Assembly (NCBI RefSeq): GCF_014650815.1
Contig: NZ_BMVR01000006.1
Span: forward strand, 425,912-489,911
DNA from: Streptomyces flavofungini
GTDB lineage: Bacteria > Actinomycetota > Actinomycetes > Streptomycetales > Streptomycetaceae
DNA length: 64,000 nt
Reading direction: 5' to 3'
Position numbers and translations under genes: made by a program. Of the stretch, positions 49,747 to 58,162 are shown in pieces. Numbering within the stretch: position 1 is the first letter of the stretch; every line of letters begins with the position of its first letter. The notes under the pieces were generated by a model. It searched no databases. It had not been told where the DNA came from and was given only the letters and a program-made list of their open reading frames with translations.

Positions 49747-49777
49747 AGCGCTGCGTCCGGGGTCGCCCACCCCGGGG

Positions 49778-50056
49778 CTAGCCCGGGATGAGCCCGTCGT
49801 CGGACAGCATCTGGCGGACCTCGTCCAAGGTCGCGTCGGGCGCCGGGAGGATCAGCTCCGAGGGCTCGAGCGCGTCGTCGGGCAGCGGCTCGCCCAGCTC
49901 GCGCACCTTGTCCAGGAGCGCGTGCAGTGTCCTGCGGAAGCCCGACTCGTCGCCGCTCTCCATCTCCTCGAGCAGCTCGTCGTCCAGCTTGTTCAACTCG
50001 GCGAAGTGGCTGTCCGCCAGCTTCACCTGCCCCTCCCCCATGATCCGTACGATCAT
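49778..50056 (-). CDS. pspAA: PspA-associated protein PspAA
   Basis: Small acidic protein of 92 residues (MIVRIMGEGQVKLADSHFAELNKLD) matching the PspAA domain that accompanies PspA in many bacteria. It is found 43 bases downstream of pspA on the same strand. The N-terminal half is beta/alpha, and the second half is acidic with EPSELILPAPDATLDEV. It is thought to bind or modulate PspA in envelope stress; the mechanism is not visible. The ATG follows GAGGAGGACGTC, a strong ribosome site. Confidence 0.87.
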   Translation of the reverse strand: MIVRIMGEGQVKLADSHFAELNKLDDELLEEMESGDESGFRRTLHALLDKVRELGEPLPDDALEPSELILPAPDATLDEVRQMLSDDGLIPG

Positions 50057-50099
50057 GACGTCCTCCTCGGACGTGAGCGGTGGGTTACGGCCCGAGCCG

Positions 50100-50891
50100 T
50101 TACTGCTTGTCGAAGCGCGGGGTGTCCCGCTGCTGCTGGCTCTGGCCGCCCTGACCGCCCTCGATGGCCTGCTGCGACGTGCTGGAGCCGCCGGCCAACT
50201 CGGCCTTCATGCGCTGCAGCTCCAGCTCTACATCCGTACCACCGGAGAGGCGGTCCAGCTCGGACTGGATGTCGTCCTTGGCGAGGCCGGAGGAGTCGTC
50301 GAGGGCACCGGAAGCGAGAAGTTCGTCGATCGCGCCGGCCCGCGCCTGGAGCGTCGCGGTCTTGTCCTCGGCGCGCTGGATCGCCATGCCGACGTCGCCC
50401 ATCTCCTCGGAGATGCCGGAGAAGGCCTCGCCGATCCGGGTCTGGGCCTCGGCGGCGGTGTACGTCGCCTTGATGGTCTCCTTCTTCGTACGGAAGGCGT
50501 CCACCTTGGCCTGCAGGCGCTGGGCCGCGAGAGTGAGCTTCTCCTCCTCGCCCTGCAGCGTCTGGTGCTGCACCTCCAGGTCGCTGACCTGCTGCTGGAG
50601 GGCGGCGCGGCGGGACAGGGCCTCGCGGGCCAGGTCCTCCCGGCCGAGCGCGAGGGCCTTGCGGCCCTGGTCCTCCAGGGTGGAGGACTGCTTCTGGAGC
50701 TGGTTGAGCTGCAGCTCGAGGCGCTTGCGGGAGGTCGCCACGTCGGCGACGCCGCGGCGCACCTTCTGCAGCAGCTCCAACTGCTTCTGGTAGGAGTAAT
50801 CGAGGGTTTCGCGCGGGTCCTCGGCCCGGTCAAGGGCCTTGTTCGCCTTCGCGCGGAAGATCATCCCCATACGCTTCATGACACCGCTCAT
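50100..50891 (-). CDS. pspA: Phage shock protein A (PspA/IM30 family)
   Basis: Bacterial ESCRT-III-like membrane-repair protein of 263 residues. The N-terminal amphipathic helix (MKRMGMIFRAKANKALDRAEDP) is followed by DYSYQKQLELLQKVRRGVAD, then a long coiled coil to about 215 (VATSRKRLELQLNQLQKQ and onwards), and a Gln/Gly-rich tail (GGQGGQSQQQRD). It should polymerise on the inner membrane under stress. PspAA follows directly. Divergent from the two-helix membrane protein at 51223. Confidence 0.96.
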   Translation of the reverse strand: MSGVMKRMGMIFRAKANKALDRAEDPRETLDYSYQKQLELLQKVRRGVADVATSRKRLELQLNQLQKQSSTLEDQGRKALALGREDLAREALSRRAALQQQVSDLEVQHQTLQGEEEKLTLAAQRLQAKVDAFRTKKETIKATYTAAEAQTRIGEAFSGISEEMGDVGMAIQRAEDKTATLQARAGAIDELLASGALDDSSGLAKDDIQSELDRLSGGTDVELELQRMKAELAGGSSTSQQAIEGGQGGQSQQQRDTPRFDKQ

Positions 50892-51170
50892 GGGCTTCGC
50901 GCGCCCCCTTCTGACGGACTTCCAGCTCCAGCTACTGCAACAGAACCCACGGTACGGGGTCTGTATCCATTACCGCACTGTTCGCGAGCGGATGCGCTCA
51001 TCCCCAAGGACGACTGCACTGCCCGACTCTCCGGCGCAAGGAGTAGGTGCGCCCCCGGGAAACCGCCCCGCAAGGCCCCTTAGCCACATAATCAAGACGT
51101 CCGGTGTTGCGGGATCGTTCCCCATGCGACTGCGGTCCATGCCCACCCGTCTCCCGCCACCACCCTTGCA

Positions 51171-51198
51171 AAGAGGGGCCTTCGGCCCCGCACCTCTT
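51171..51198 (+). promoter_or_regulatory. Hairpin and promoter-like patch in the pspA / membrane-protein gap
   Basis: GGGGCC-TTC-GGCCCC at 51175-51189 with outer AAGA..TCTT pairing, directly followed by TTGACT at 51197. It stands 25 bases before the GTG at 51223. It could be a promoter region with a short leader. The rest of the 331-base gap 50892-51222 shows an A/T-richer patch at 50930-50990 that may contain the pspA promoter, but no clear boxes. Confidence 0.35.
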
Positions 51199-51222
51199 GA
51201 CTACCCCGTACCCTTGGGCTTT

Positions 51223-51822
51223 GTGTTCCGTAGCCGATCCAAGGACGAGAAGGCCCCGGCAGCCAAGGCCCCGGTGACCGACTCTTCGTCCGAGCCCCGA
51301 GACCCGCAGGCCCCCAAGGGCCGCCCCACCCCCAAGCGTGCCCTGGCCCAGTCCCAGCGCCGCAGCGTGATGAACACGCCGACGACGCGCAAGGAGGCAG
51401 CCAAGCGGCAGCGCGACGAGCGCCGCACCCAGATGGCCAAGCAGCGCGAGGCCATGGCCAGCGGTGACGAGCGGTATCTGCCCGCGCGGGACAAGGGTCC
51501 GGTGCGCAAGTTCGCCCGCGACTTCGTGGACTCGCGGTTCTGCGTCGCCGAGTTCTTCCTGCCGATGGCGGTGATCATCCTCGTCCTGAGCATGGTCCGC
51601 ATCCCGCAGCTCCAGAACATCGCGCTGCTCCTGTGGCTCTTCGTGATCGTCCTGATCGTGGTCGACTCGGTCGCCACGGTGATCCGGCTGAAGAAGCGCC
51701 TGAACGAGCGCTTCCCGGACGAGAACAAGAAGGGCGCCGTCGCGTACGCCCTGATGCGCAGCCTCCAGATGCGCCGACTGCGGCTGCCGAAGCCGCAGGG
51801 CAAGCGCGGGGGCCGGTCCTGA
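51223..51822 (+). CDS. DUF3043-type membrane protein
   Basis: Protein of 199 residues. The first 105 are very basic and hydrophilic (TPKRALAQSQRR, TRKEAAKRQRDERRTQMAKQRE, typical of this actinobacterial family). A conserved block YLPARDKGPVRKFARDFVDSRF precedes two membrane helices (FFLPMAVIILVLSMV and LLLWLFVIVLIVVDSVATVI), then a basic C-terminus. Function unknown. The GTG at 51223 opens the conserved region. It is divergent from pspA, and its stop overlaps the methyltransferase gene as CTGA. Confidence 0.87.
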   Translation: MFRSRSKDEKAPAAKAPVTDSSSEPRDPQAPKGRPTPKRALAQSQRRSVMNTPTTRKEAAKRQRDERRTQMAKQREAMASGDERYLPARDKGPVRKFARDFVDSRFCVAEFFLPMAVIILVLSMVRIPQLQNIALLLWLFVIVLIVVDSVATVIRLKKRLNERFPDENKKGAVAYALMRSLQMRRLRLPKPQGKRGGRS

Positions 51823-52574
51823 GCGAGGACCGGGGCGCGAGTCCTGGCGCACGTGAGGCCGTCCGGCACGAACTGGTCGGCCGACAGCTCGACGAACGGA
51901 TAGTGGCCCGGTTCCCGCTGGGGCGGCGGCTGCGCGTGCTCGACGTCGGCATGGGCCGCGGGGCGCAGGCGCTGCGGCTGGCCCGCGGCGGGCACGAGGT
52001 GACGGGCGTCGAGCAGGACGCGGAGGCGCTCGCCGCCGTGCGGGCCGTGGTGGCCGCGGAGCCGGAGGGCATCCGGTCGCGGATGCGGGTCGTCGAGGGC
52101 GACGCGCGGGACACCGGCGTCCACTTCCTGCCCGGAAGCTTCGACGTCGTGCTGTGCCACGGCGGCCTGATGCACGTCGACGAGCCCGACGCGCTGCTCG
52201 CCGGGCTCGGCCGGGTGCTCGCGCCCGGCGGCCTGCTGTCCCTGGTGGTGCGCAACGCCGACGCCCTGGCCATGCGCCCCGGCCTGCGGGCGGACTGGGC
52301 CGGTGCGCTCGCCGCCTTCGGGTCGGACACCTACCGCGACGAGAGCGGCGCCGAGGTCCGCGCGCACCGCCTGGACGCCGTCGGGCAGTCCCTCGCGGGC
52401 ATCGCGGCGCCCCTGGTCGCCTGGTACGGCGTCCGGGTCTTCTCCGAGGCCACCGACATACCGGCCGCCGGTCCCGACCTGGAGGCCCTGCTCACGGCCG
52501 AGACCCGGGCCGGGCGCACGGATCCCTACCGGCGGGTGGCGACGATGCTGCACCTGTGCGGCGGGCGGGACTGA
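51819..52574 (+). CDS. SAM-dependent methyltransferase, possible CTG start
   Basis: Class I methyltransferase of about 251 residues: LRVLDVGMGRGAQAL (motif I, SAM binding), GVEQDAEAL (motif II), VVEGDARDTG, FDVVLCHGGLMHV and APGGLLSLVVRNAD. It resembles SmtA/CmoM-like enzymes; the acceptor is unknown. Conserved-looking sequence (REAVRHELVGRQLDERI) lies before the only GTG (51903), and the frame has no ATG, GTG or TTG at the junction. The CTG in the CTGA that overlaps the previous stop is the likely start, coupled to the DUF3043 gene. If GTG 51903 is used the protein loses 28 residues. Confidence 0.82.
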   Translation: MSEDRGASPGAREAVRHELVGRQLDERIVARFPLGRRLRVLDVGMGRGAQALRLARGGHEVTGVEQDAEALAAVRAVVAAEPEGIRSRMRVVEGDARDTGVHFLPGSFDVVLCHGGLMHVDEPDALLAGLGRVLAPGGLLSLVVRNADALAMRPGLRADWAGALAAFGSDTYRDESGAEVRAHRLDAVGQSLAGIAAPLVAWYGVRVFSEATDIPAAGPDLEALLTAETRAGRTDPYRRVATMLHLCGGRD

Positions 52575-52727
52575 CACCGCGTACCCGGGGACGTCTCACC
52601 CGGGACTGACGTCTCGTACAGCGTTACGAGGCCGTGGCGCGCCGCCGTCCGCGCGGCACCCGGCACCGGCCCCCTGTTCGGACGCTCACCGCAGGACGGC
52701 GCCGGGGACGCGGCCGAGACTCGGCGT

Positions 52728-53816
52728 ATGAGACTGCCGCGCACCCGCGTCCCGCTGCTGCCCGCCCTGCCGGTCACCGCCGTCCTGGTCGTCCTCGTCG
52801 CCGGGTGTTCCGGCGGCGGTGGGGGCGGGGGTGGCGACAGCGGGCAGCCGGACCGGGCGGACCGCGCGACGACGCAGGCCGCGCCCGCCGCCGCGAGCGA
52901 CCTTCAGGACGGCTACCGGAAGGTGATCAAGGACGTGCTGCCGTCGGTCGTCCAGATCGACGCGTCCGACAGCCTCGGCTCCGGGGTGGTCTACGACGAC
53001 CAGGGGCACATCGTCACCAACGCCCATGTGGTGGGCGAGGAGAAGACGTTCCGGGTGACCACGGCCACCGGTGAGCAGCCGCTCGCGGCGAAGCTGGTGT
53101 CGGCGTACCCGGAGCAGGACCTCGCCGTGATCAAGCTGGACAAGGTGCCGAGCGGGCTGAAGGCCGCCACGTTCGGGGACTCCACGAAGGTCGACGTCGG
53201 CACGATCGTGCTCGCGATGGGCTCGCCGCTCGGCCTGTCGTCGAGCGTCACCCAGGGCATCGTCTCGGCGACCGGACGTACGGTCAGCGAGGGCAGCGAC
53301 GACGGCGGCACCGGCGCGACCATCGCCAACATGGTGCAGACGTCCGCCGCGATCAACCCGGGCAACAGCGGCGGCGCCCTCGTCGACCTCGACGGCCAGG
53401 TCGTCGGCATCCCGACGCTCGCCGCGACCGACCCGGACATGGGCGACGGCGCGGCCCCCGGCATCGGCTTCGCGATCCCCTCGTCCATGGTCAAGACGGT
53501 GGCCGACCAGATCGTGCGGAACGGCCGGGTCACCGACTCGGGCCGGGCCGCCCTCGGCGTCACCGCCCGCACCGTGCTCGGCGACGACTACCGTCCGGCG
53601 GGCGTCGCGATCGTCGAGGTGCAGGACGGCGGCGCCGCGGCCGAGGCGGGCCTGGCGGCCGGGGACATCCTCACCGACCTCGGCGGCACCCCCATCACCA
53701 CCATCACCTCACTGTCCGAGGCGCTGGCGGCGGTCGAGCCGGGCGCCAAGGAACGGGCGACGTACCTGCGCGACGGCAAGGAGCGCACGACCGAGGTCAC
53801 GCTCGGCGAGATGTGA
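52728..53816 (+). CDS. HtrA/DegP-like serine protease lipoprotein with PDZ domain
   Basis: Extracytoplasmic protease of 362 residues. Signal peptide with lipobox LVAGC (about residue 27), followed by a glycine-rich linker. The trypsin-like domain has the triad His in TNAHVV, Asp in DLAVIKL and Ser in NPGNSGGALVDL. A single PDZ domain follows (about 275-355, VAIVEVQDGGAAAEAGLAAGDILTDL). It should degrade or refold misfolded envelope proteins. It lies near pspA/pspAA and the NarL-type pair, suggesting an envelope-stress neighbourhood. The ATG start is at the signal peptide. Confidence 0.94.
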   Translation: MRLPRTRVPLLPALPVTAVLVVLVAGCSGGGGGGGGDSGQPDRADRATTQAAPAAASDLQDGYRKVIKDVLPSVVQIDASDSLGSGVVYDDQGHIVTNAHVVGEEKTFRVTTATGEQPLAAKLVSAYPEQDLAVIKLDKVPSGLKAATFGDSTKVDVGTIVLAMGSPLGLSSSVTQGIVSATGRTVSEGSDDGGTGATIANMVQTSAAINPGNSGGALVDLDGQVVGIPTLAATDPDMGDGAAPGIGFAIPSSMVKTVADQIVRNGRVTDSGRAALGVTARTVLGDDYRPAGVAIVEVQDGGAAAEAGLAAGDILTDLGGTPITTITSLSEALAAVEPGAKERATYLRDGKERTTEVTLGEM

Positions 53817-53919
53817 GCCGTACGCCGCACCGAACGACACCGGGGGCGACGCACGCGCGCCGCCCCCGACAGAGCCCGGAGTCCGATGCCCGGGGCCCGG
53901 GGCGCAAGCGCCCCAAGCG

Positions 53920-54135
53920 CTACGCCGCGTCCTGCGCGTGCAGGCTCATCGGGCCGTAGATCTCCGAGGTGTCCTCGAAGAGGGTCACCTGGTCCGCGCC
54001 GCCCTCGCTCAGTTCCTTCCAGTACTCACCCAGCCAGGTCTCCGCGTCTCCCTGGGTGGTGAACTCCTCGGGCTGCACGGCAGGCTGGACCTCCGTTCCG
54101 TCCGCCTTCTCGAACCGCCACGTCCATGCCGCCAT
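53920..54135 (-). CDS. Small conserved actinobacterial protein, function unknown
   Basis: Protein of 71 residues rich in Trp, Glu and Asp (MAAWTWRFEKADGTEV, GDAETWLGEYWKELSEGG, DQVTLFEDTSEIYGPMSL). It looks like a compact alpha/beta domain without signal peptide or metal motifs. Codon use is typical. GAGGCTGAC precedes the ATG. I recall similar short proteins in many actinobacteria, none with a known role. It is convergent with the HtrA gene and divergent from cobU. Confidence 0.8.
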   Translation of the reverse strand: MAAWTWRFEKADGTEVQPAVQPEEFTTQGDAETWLGEYWKELSEGGADQVTLFEDTSEIYGPMSLHAQDAA

Positions 54136-54248
54136 GTCAGCCTCCCGAGGTCCATTGGGTGTCCCGGCAGCCGCCCGGAGCGGGAGCCGGAGCCGCTTGA
54201 AGCCTAGCCGGGCGCGCGGCGCCGGGGGTGACGCGGGAGGATCTTCCT

Positions 54249-55448
54249 GTGGAACTGACTCTGCTCGGCACCGGAGCCCCCGAAGGGCTGCCGTACCCCG
54301 GCTGCCCCTGCGCCGTGTGCGCGACCGCCCTGGGCGACGCGGCGCGGGCCGCCACGGCGCTGCTCGTCGACGGCGTGCTGCTGCTCGACCTCACGCCCGG
54401 CGCCGCCTTCGCCGCCGCCCGCGCCGGGCACTCCCTCGGCGGGGTGCGCCAGGTGCTGCTCTCGCACCCGCACGACGGGCCCGCCGTGGAGGTGCCCGCG
54501 GGCCTGCCGCAGCCGGGGCGGGTGCCGGACGGGCGGGAGCTGGCGCTGCTCACCGGGCACCGGGTGCGCGCGGTGGCGACGGACGCCCCCGGCACCGGCT
54601 ACGAGGTGACCGGGCCCGACGGCGACCGGCTGCTGTACCTGCCGCCGGGCGCCGCGCCCGCCGGTTTCCCCGCGGAGCAGCCCCCGTACGAGATGGTCGT
54701 CGCGGACCTCGTCGGCCGACCGGACGGCCTCGCCCGGCTGCGGGCGGCCGGGGGCGTGACCCCGACGACGGACGTCGTGGCCGTCCACATCGGGCACGGG
54801 GCGCCCGCCGGGGCGGAGCTGACGCGGCGGCTCGCGGCGGCCGGGGCGCGGGCCGTGCCGGACGGCACGACGCTGGCCGTCGGCGCCTACGAGGACGTAC
54901 CGGACCTGCCGCGCCGCACCCTGATCCTGGGCGGGGCCCGTTCGGGGAAGTCCGTCGAGGCGGAGCGGCGCCTGGAGGCGTTTCCCGATGTGCTGTACGT
55001 CGCCACCGGCGGCACCCGGGGCGGGGACGGCGAGTGGGCGGAGCGGGTGCGCGCGCACCGCGAGCGGCGTCCCGGTTCCTGGCGGACCACGGAGACCTGC
55101 GACCTCGTACCGCTGCTCACGGAGCCGGGGCCGCCGCTGCTCGTGGACTGTCTGTCGCTGTGGCTGACGCACGCGATGGACGAGGTGAACGCCTGGGACG
55201 ACGCCGAGTGGGCGAGCGGCGGGGAGCGGTCGCTGCGCAAGCGGATCACCGAGCTGACGGACGCGGTGCGCGGCACCCGTCGTGTCGTCGTCGCCGTGTC
55301 CAACGAGGTCGGCTCGGGCATCGTGCCCGCGACCGCGTCGGGCCGCCGCTACCGCGACGAACTCGGCCGTCTCAACGCCGCGTTCGCCGCCGAGTGCGAG
55401 CACGTGCTGCTCGTGGTGGCGGGGCAGGCGCTGGCGCTGCGGGGCTGA
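54249..55448 (+). CDS. cobU: Fusion: degenerate metallo-beta-lactamase-like domain + cobinamide kinase/guanylyltransferase (CobU)
   Basis: Protein of 399 residues. Residues 1-215 look like a PhnP-type metallo-beta-lactamase fold: TLLGTGAPEGLPYPGCPCAVC and later VHIGHGAP. The metal signature HxHxDH is degraded to SHPHDGPA (residues 72-79), so hydrolase activity is doubtful. Residues 220-399 are CobU: P-loop ILGGARSGKS, YVATGGTRGGDGEWAERVRAHRERR (guanylylated His), LLVDCLSLWLTH and SNEVGSGIVP. CobU phosphorylates and guanylylates adenosylcobinamide before CobS. The GTG start is used because GGGAGGATC lies seven bases upstream. cobT follows 1.5 kb downstream on the same strand. Confidence 0.92.
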   Translation: MELTLLGTGAPEGLPYPGCPCAVCATALGDAARAATALLVDGVLLLDLTPGAAFAAARAGHSLGGVRQVLLSHPHDGPAVEVPAGLPQPGRVPDGRELALLTGHRVRAVATDAPGTGYEVTGPDGDRLLYLPPGAAPAGFPAEQPPYEMVVADLVGRPDGLARLRAAGGVTPTTDVVAVHIGHGAPAGAELTRRLAAAGARAVPDGTTLAVGAYEDVPDLPRRTLILGGARSGKSVEAERRLEAFPDVLYVATGGTRGGDGEWAERVRAHRERRPGSWRTTETCDLVPLLTEPGPPLLVDCLSLWLTHAMDEVNAWDDAEWASGGERSLRKRITELTDAVRGTRRVVVAVSNEVGSGIVPATASGRRYRDELGRLNAAFAAECEHVLLVVAGQALALRG

Positions 55449-55524
55449 GCGGGGCGCGGGCGGCGGGAGTCGGGCGTACGACGGGAGTCACGCGCCGGGC
55501 CCGCCGCGGCTCCGGACGGCGGCC

Positions 55525-56634
55525 TCACGCCTCGGCCTCCCGGCGCGCGATCACCCGGTACGCGTTCCCGCACCCCGTGCGCGTCAGCACCGGCGCGAGC
55601 AGCAGGTCGGCCGCGTACGCGAGGGCGAGGAGCGGGGTGGCCGCCCGCCAGGCCGTCCGGCGCAGCCCGAGCCGCAGGGCGCTCGGCGTCTGGGCCCGCC
55701 ACGGCACGTCCGCCACGGGCAGCAGCCGGTTGAGGACGAGCGCGCACGCCGTGGTCAGGTCGGACGGCACGTGCGGGGCGCGGCGGTCGACGTCGACGAC
55801 GGTGAAGCCGAGCTCGTCCAGCTCCCGGCAGAGGTTGGCGAGCGGCACGAAGTGCGGGTGGCGGGGCTGGCGGTAGGAGGCCCACCACTTGCCGAGGAGC
55901 CGGGCCGAGCGGCACTCGGGGTCCGGGGCCTCGATCAGCAGGTGCCCGCCGGGGCGCAGCACGGTGCGGGCGGCCGCGAGCTCGGCGCGCGGGTCGGGGC
56001 GGCGTTGCAGGTAGTGGACCATGCTGAGGACGTCGTAGCGCCCGGCGAGGTCCTCGGCGAGGTCGGTGAGGCGGCCGCGGTGGGCCTCCTCGATGCGGCC
56101 GCGCCGCACCGCCTCCGCGAGGCCCGGGTCGGTGTCGAGGCCGTCGAAGGCCGTGTACGGCAGCACGTCCTTGGCGGCGCCCGGGAAGCGGGCACGTCCG
56201 GTGCCCACGTCGAGCCAGCTCTCGGGCTCGTCGATGCGGCCGAGCGTGCGGACCCCGGCGAGGCGGCGGGCGCGGCCCGACCCGGCCCGGGCGAGCAGCG
56301 CCGCGGCCCCGCCGCCGGGCCCCGGGCGCAGGTCCTGGCGCCAGAAGTCCCGGTGGCCGAGGTCCTGGCGGGCCGAGCCGAGGCGGTAGAAGTCCAGGCC
56401 CTCGGGGGTGAGGCGGGGGTTCTGGAAGGTGTGGGCGCAGTCCTCGCAGCGCTCCAGGGTGAAGCCGCCGGGCTTGCGCTGGATCAGGTCGGCGGTGCGC
56501 AGCCGCACCCGCAGGCGGGTCGAGCCGCACCAGGGGCAGTCGTCGCGGCGGGGTTCGTGGAACCGGGCGGTGCCCTCGGCGAGCCGGGCGAGGCAGGCGG
56601 CGCGGCGTTCGTCGGTCTGCTGGGCGAGGTCCAT
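55525..56634 (-). CDS. Class I methyltransferase with N-terminal zinc ribbon
   Basis: Protein of 369 residues. The first 75 hold a four-cysteine knuckle pair (CPWCGS and CEDCAHTFQNPRLT). The central Rossmann domain has SWLDVGTGRARFPGAA (motif I), FDGLDTDPGLAE, YDVLSMVHYLQRRPDP and LRPGGHLLIEAPDPE. The C-terminal part (about 285-369) has Arg-rich and hydrophobic segments (ATPLLALAYAADLLLAPVL), perhaps membrane-associated. This resembles methyltransferases that act on sugars or lipids in glycan pathways. The ATG has GGGAG eight bases upstream. It lies antisense between cobU and cobT and seems unrelated to cobalamin. Confidence 0.87.
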   Translation of the reverse strand: MDLAQQTDERRAACLARLAEGTARFHEPRRDDCPWCGSTRLRVRLRTADLIQRKPGGFTLERCEDCAHTFQNPRLTPEGLDFYRLGSARQDLGHRDFWRQDLRPGPGGGAAALLARAGSGRARRLAGVRTLGRIDEPESWLDVGTGRARFPGAAKDVLPYTAFDGLDTDPGLAEAVRRGRIEEAHRGRLTDLAEDLAGRYDVLSMVHYLQRRPDPRAELAAARTVLRPGGHLLIEAPDPECRSARLLGKWWASYRQPRHPHFVPLANLCRELDELGFTVVDVDRRAPHVPSDLTTACALVLNRLLPVADVPWRAQTPSALRLGLRRTAWRAATPLLALAYAADLLLAPVLTRTGCGNAYRVIARREAEA

Positions 56635-56716
56635 GGCGTACTCCCGGATGCTTCCGGCCCGCGGGACAGTCGCGCGGAGCGGCAGCGCGCCGACAGGGAC
56701 GGTCGGCGGTACGACC

Positions 56717-56803
56717 ATGCGATACATGCGGGACATGCGGAACGTAAGGGACGCACTGCGGGGATTCAACGACGCTGGGGCGCGCCTGCGTCGCATGGCG
56801 TAA
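56717..56803 (+). CDS. Possible 28-residue basic peptide
   Basis: Open frame MRYMRDMRNVRDALRGFNDA then GARLRRMA. It starts with a threefold MR(x) repeat and has high arginine content. It stands 121 bases before cobT and is divergent from the methyltransferase gene. There is no convincing ribosome site, and the composition could be chance in high-GC DNA. It is listed because helix-forming arginine periodicity is good and no other gene covers it. Confidence 0.25.
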   Translation: MRYMRDMRNVRDALRGFNDAGARLRRMA

Positions 56804-56923
56804 CCGCCTGCCGGGGGCGAGCGCGCGCGACCGGCTGACGGATCGTCACCCGGGCCCCGCCGGTGGCCCGCGCGGCCGGGCCCGTTCGCGCGCACGTCCC
56901 GCCCCGCCGGTACTGTTCGCCGA

Positions 56924-58081
56924 ATGAGCTCGCTGATTCTCGACGACTTCACCGACCTGATCGAGCGGCCCGACGGCGGGGTGCGCCGTGACGCCGAAGA
57001 GCGCAGGGAGCGCCAGGCCGTACCGCCCGGCGCCCTGGGCCGCCTGGACGACCTCGCCGAGTGGCTGTCGGCAGCGCAGGCCGCGGTGCCGGTCAAGCCG
57101 ATCGAGCGGCCCCGCGCGGTGCTGTTCGCGGGCGATCACGGGGTGGCCGGACTCGGCGTCTCCGCGCGGGCGGCGGGCGGCGCGGCCGGCCTCGTGCGCG
57201 GCGTCCTCGACGGCACGAGCCCCGCGGCCGTGCTCGCGCGCAGGCTCGAAGTACCCGTGCGGGTCGTCGACATGGCCCTGGACTGCGACCCGGCGGAGCT
57301 GCCCGCCGAGGTCGCCGGGCACCGGGTGCGGCGCGGCTCCGGGCGCATCGACACCGAGGACGCCCTCACGCAGGAGGAGGCCGAGCGTGCCGTCGCGGCG
57401 GGCATCGCGCTGGCCGACGAGGAGGCCGACTCCGGCACCGACCTGATCGTCCTCGGCGACATCAGCGTCGGCGGTACGACACCCGCGGCCACCCTGATCG
57501 CCGCGCTCTGCGGGACGGACGCCTCCGTCGTCACCGGGCGGGGCGGGGCGCCGATCGACGACCTGGCGTGGATGCGCAAGTGCGCGGCCGTGCGGGACGC
57601 GCTGCGGCGGGCCCGGCCGGTCCTCGGCGACCAGCTCGAACTGCTCGCGACGGTGGGCGGGGCCGATGTGGCGGCCATGACGGGGTTCCTGCTGCAGTGC
57701 GCGGTGCGGCGCACGCCGGTGATCCTCGACGGGGTGGTGTCGGCGGCGGCGGCGCTGGTGGCCCAGCGGGTGGCGTTCCGGGCGCCGGACTGGTGGCTCG
57801 CGGCGCACGACAGCGGGGAGCCCGCGCAGGCCAAGGCCCTCGACCGGATGGCGCTCGAACCGCTGCTCACGCACGGGGTGAAGGTCGGCGAGGGCGTGGG
57901 CGCGCTGCTCGCGGTGCCGGTGGTGCGGGCCGCGGCGGCGCTGTCCGCGGAACTGCCTGCGGCGGCTGCCGGGTCCGAGGAAGCCGCGGAGCCTGGCGAA
58001 CCCGCCGAACCCGCCGAACCCACCGAGACCGCCGACGTCGCGGAGCCGTCCGCCAAGTCGTCGGAGGCGCCCGCCGAGTAG
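56924..58081 (+). CDS. cobT: Nicotinate-nucleotide-dimethylbenzimidazole phosphoribosyltransferase
   Basis: Makes alpha-ribazole phosphate for the lower cobalamin ligand. The 385-residue protein has the family motifs PPGALGRLDDLAEWL, LFAGDHGVAGLGVSA, LGDISVGGTTPAATL, GRGGAPIDDLAWMRK, LDGVVSAAAALVAQR and the C-terminal GVKVGEGVGALLA with the catalytic Glu. A non-conserved tail of 40 residues (EPAEPAEPTE repeats) extends past the usual end. The ATG starts the conserved domain. It works with CobU and CobS, both in this window on the same strand but separated by other genes. No cobalamin riboswitch was seen in front of it. Confidence 0.96.
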   Translation: MSSLILDDFTDLIERPDGGVRRDAEERRERQAVPPGALGRLDDLAEWLSAAQAAVPVKPIERPRAVLFAGDHGVAGLGVSARAAGGAAGLVRGVLDGTSPAAVLARRLEVPVRVVDMALDCDPAELPAEVAGHRVRRGSGRIDTEDALTQEEAERAVAAGIALADEEADSGTDLIVLGDISVGGTTPAATLIAALCGTDASVVTGRGGAPIDDLAWMRKCAAVRDALRRARPVLGDQLELLATVGGADVAAMTGFLLQCAVRRTPVILDGVVSAAAALVAQRVAFRAPDWWLAAHDSGEPAQAKALDRMALEPLLTHGVKVGEGVGALLAVPVVRAAAALSAELPAAAAGSEEAAEPGEPAEPAEPTETADVAEPSAKSSEAPAE

Positions 58082-58162
58082 CCCTCCCGCACAGCGCGCC
58101 GCGGTCAGAGCGAGCCGCGCTGAGCGCATATCACACCACAACGCCCCATAAGATCCCGTTTC

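Noticed and set aside
56804..56923. Cobalamin riboswitch before cobT, or before cobU or cobS
   Set aside because: No B12-box-like sequence or long leader was found in front of any of the three genes.
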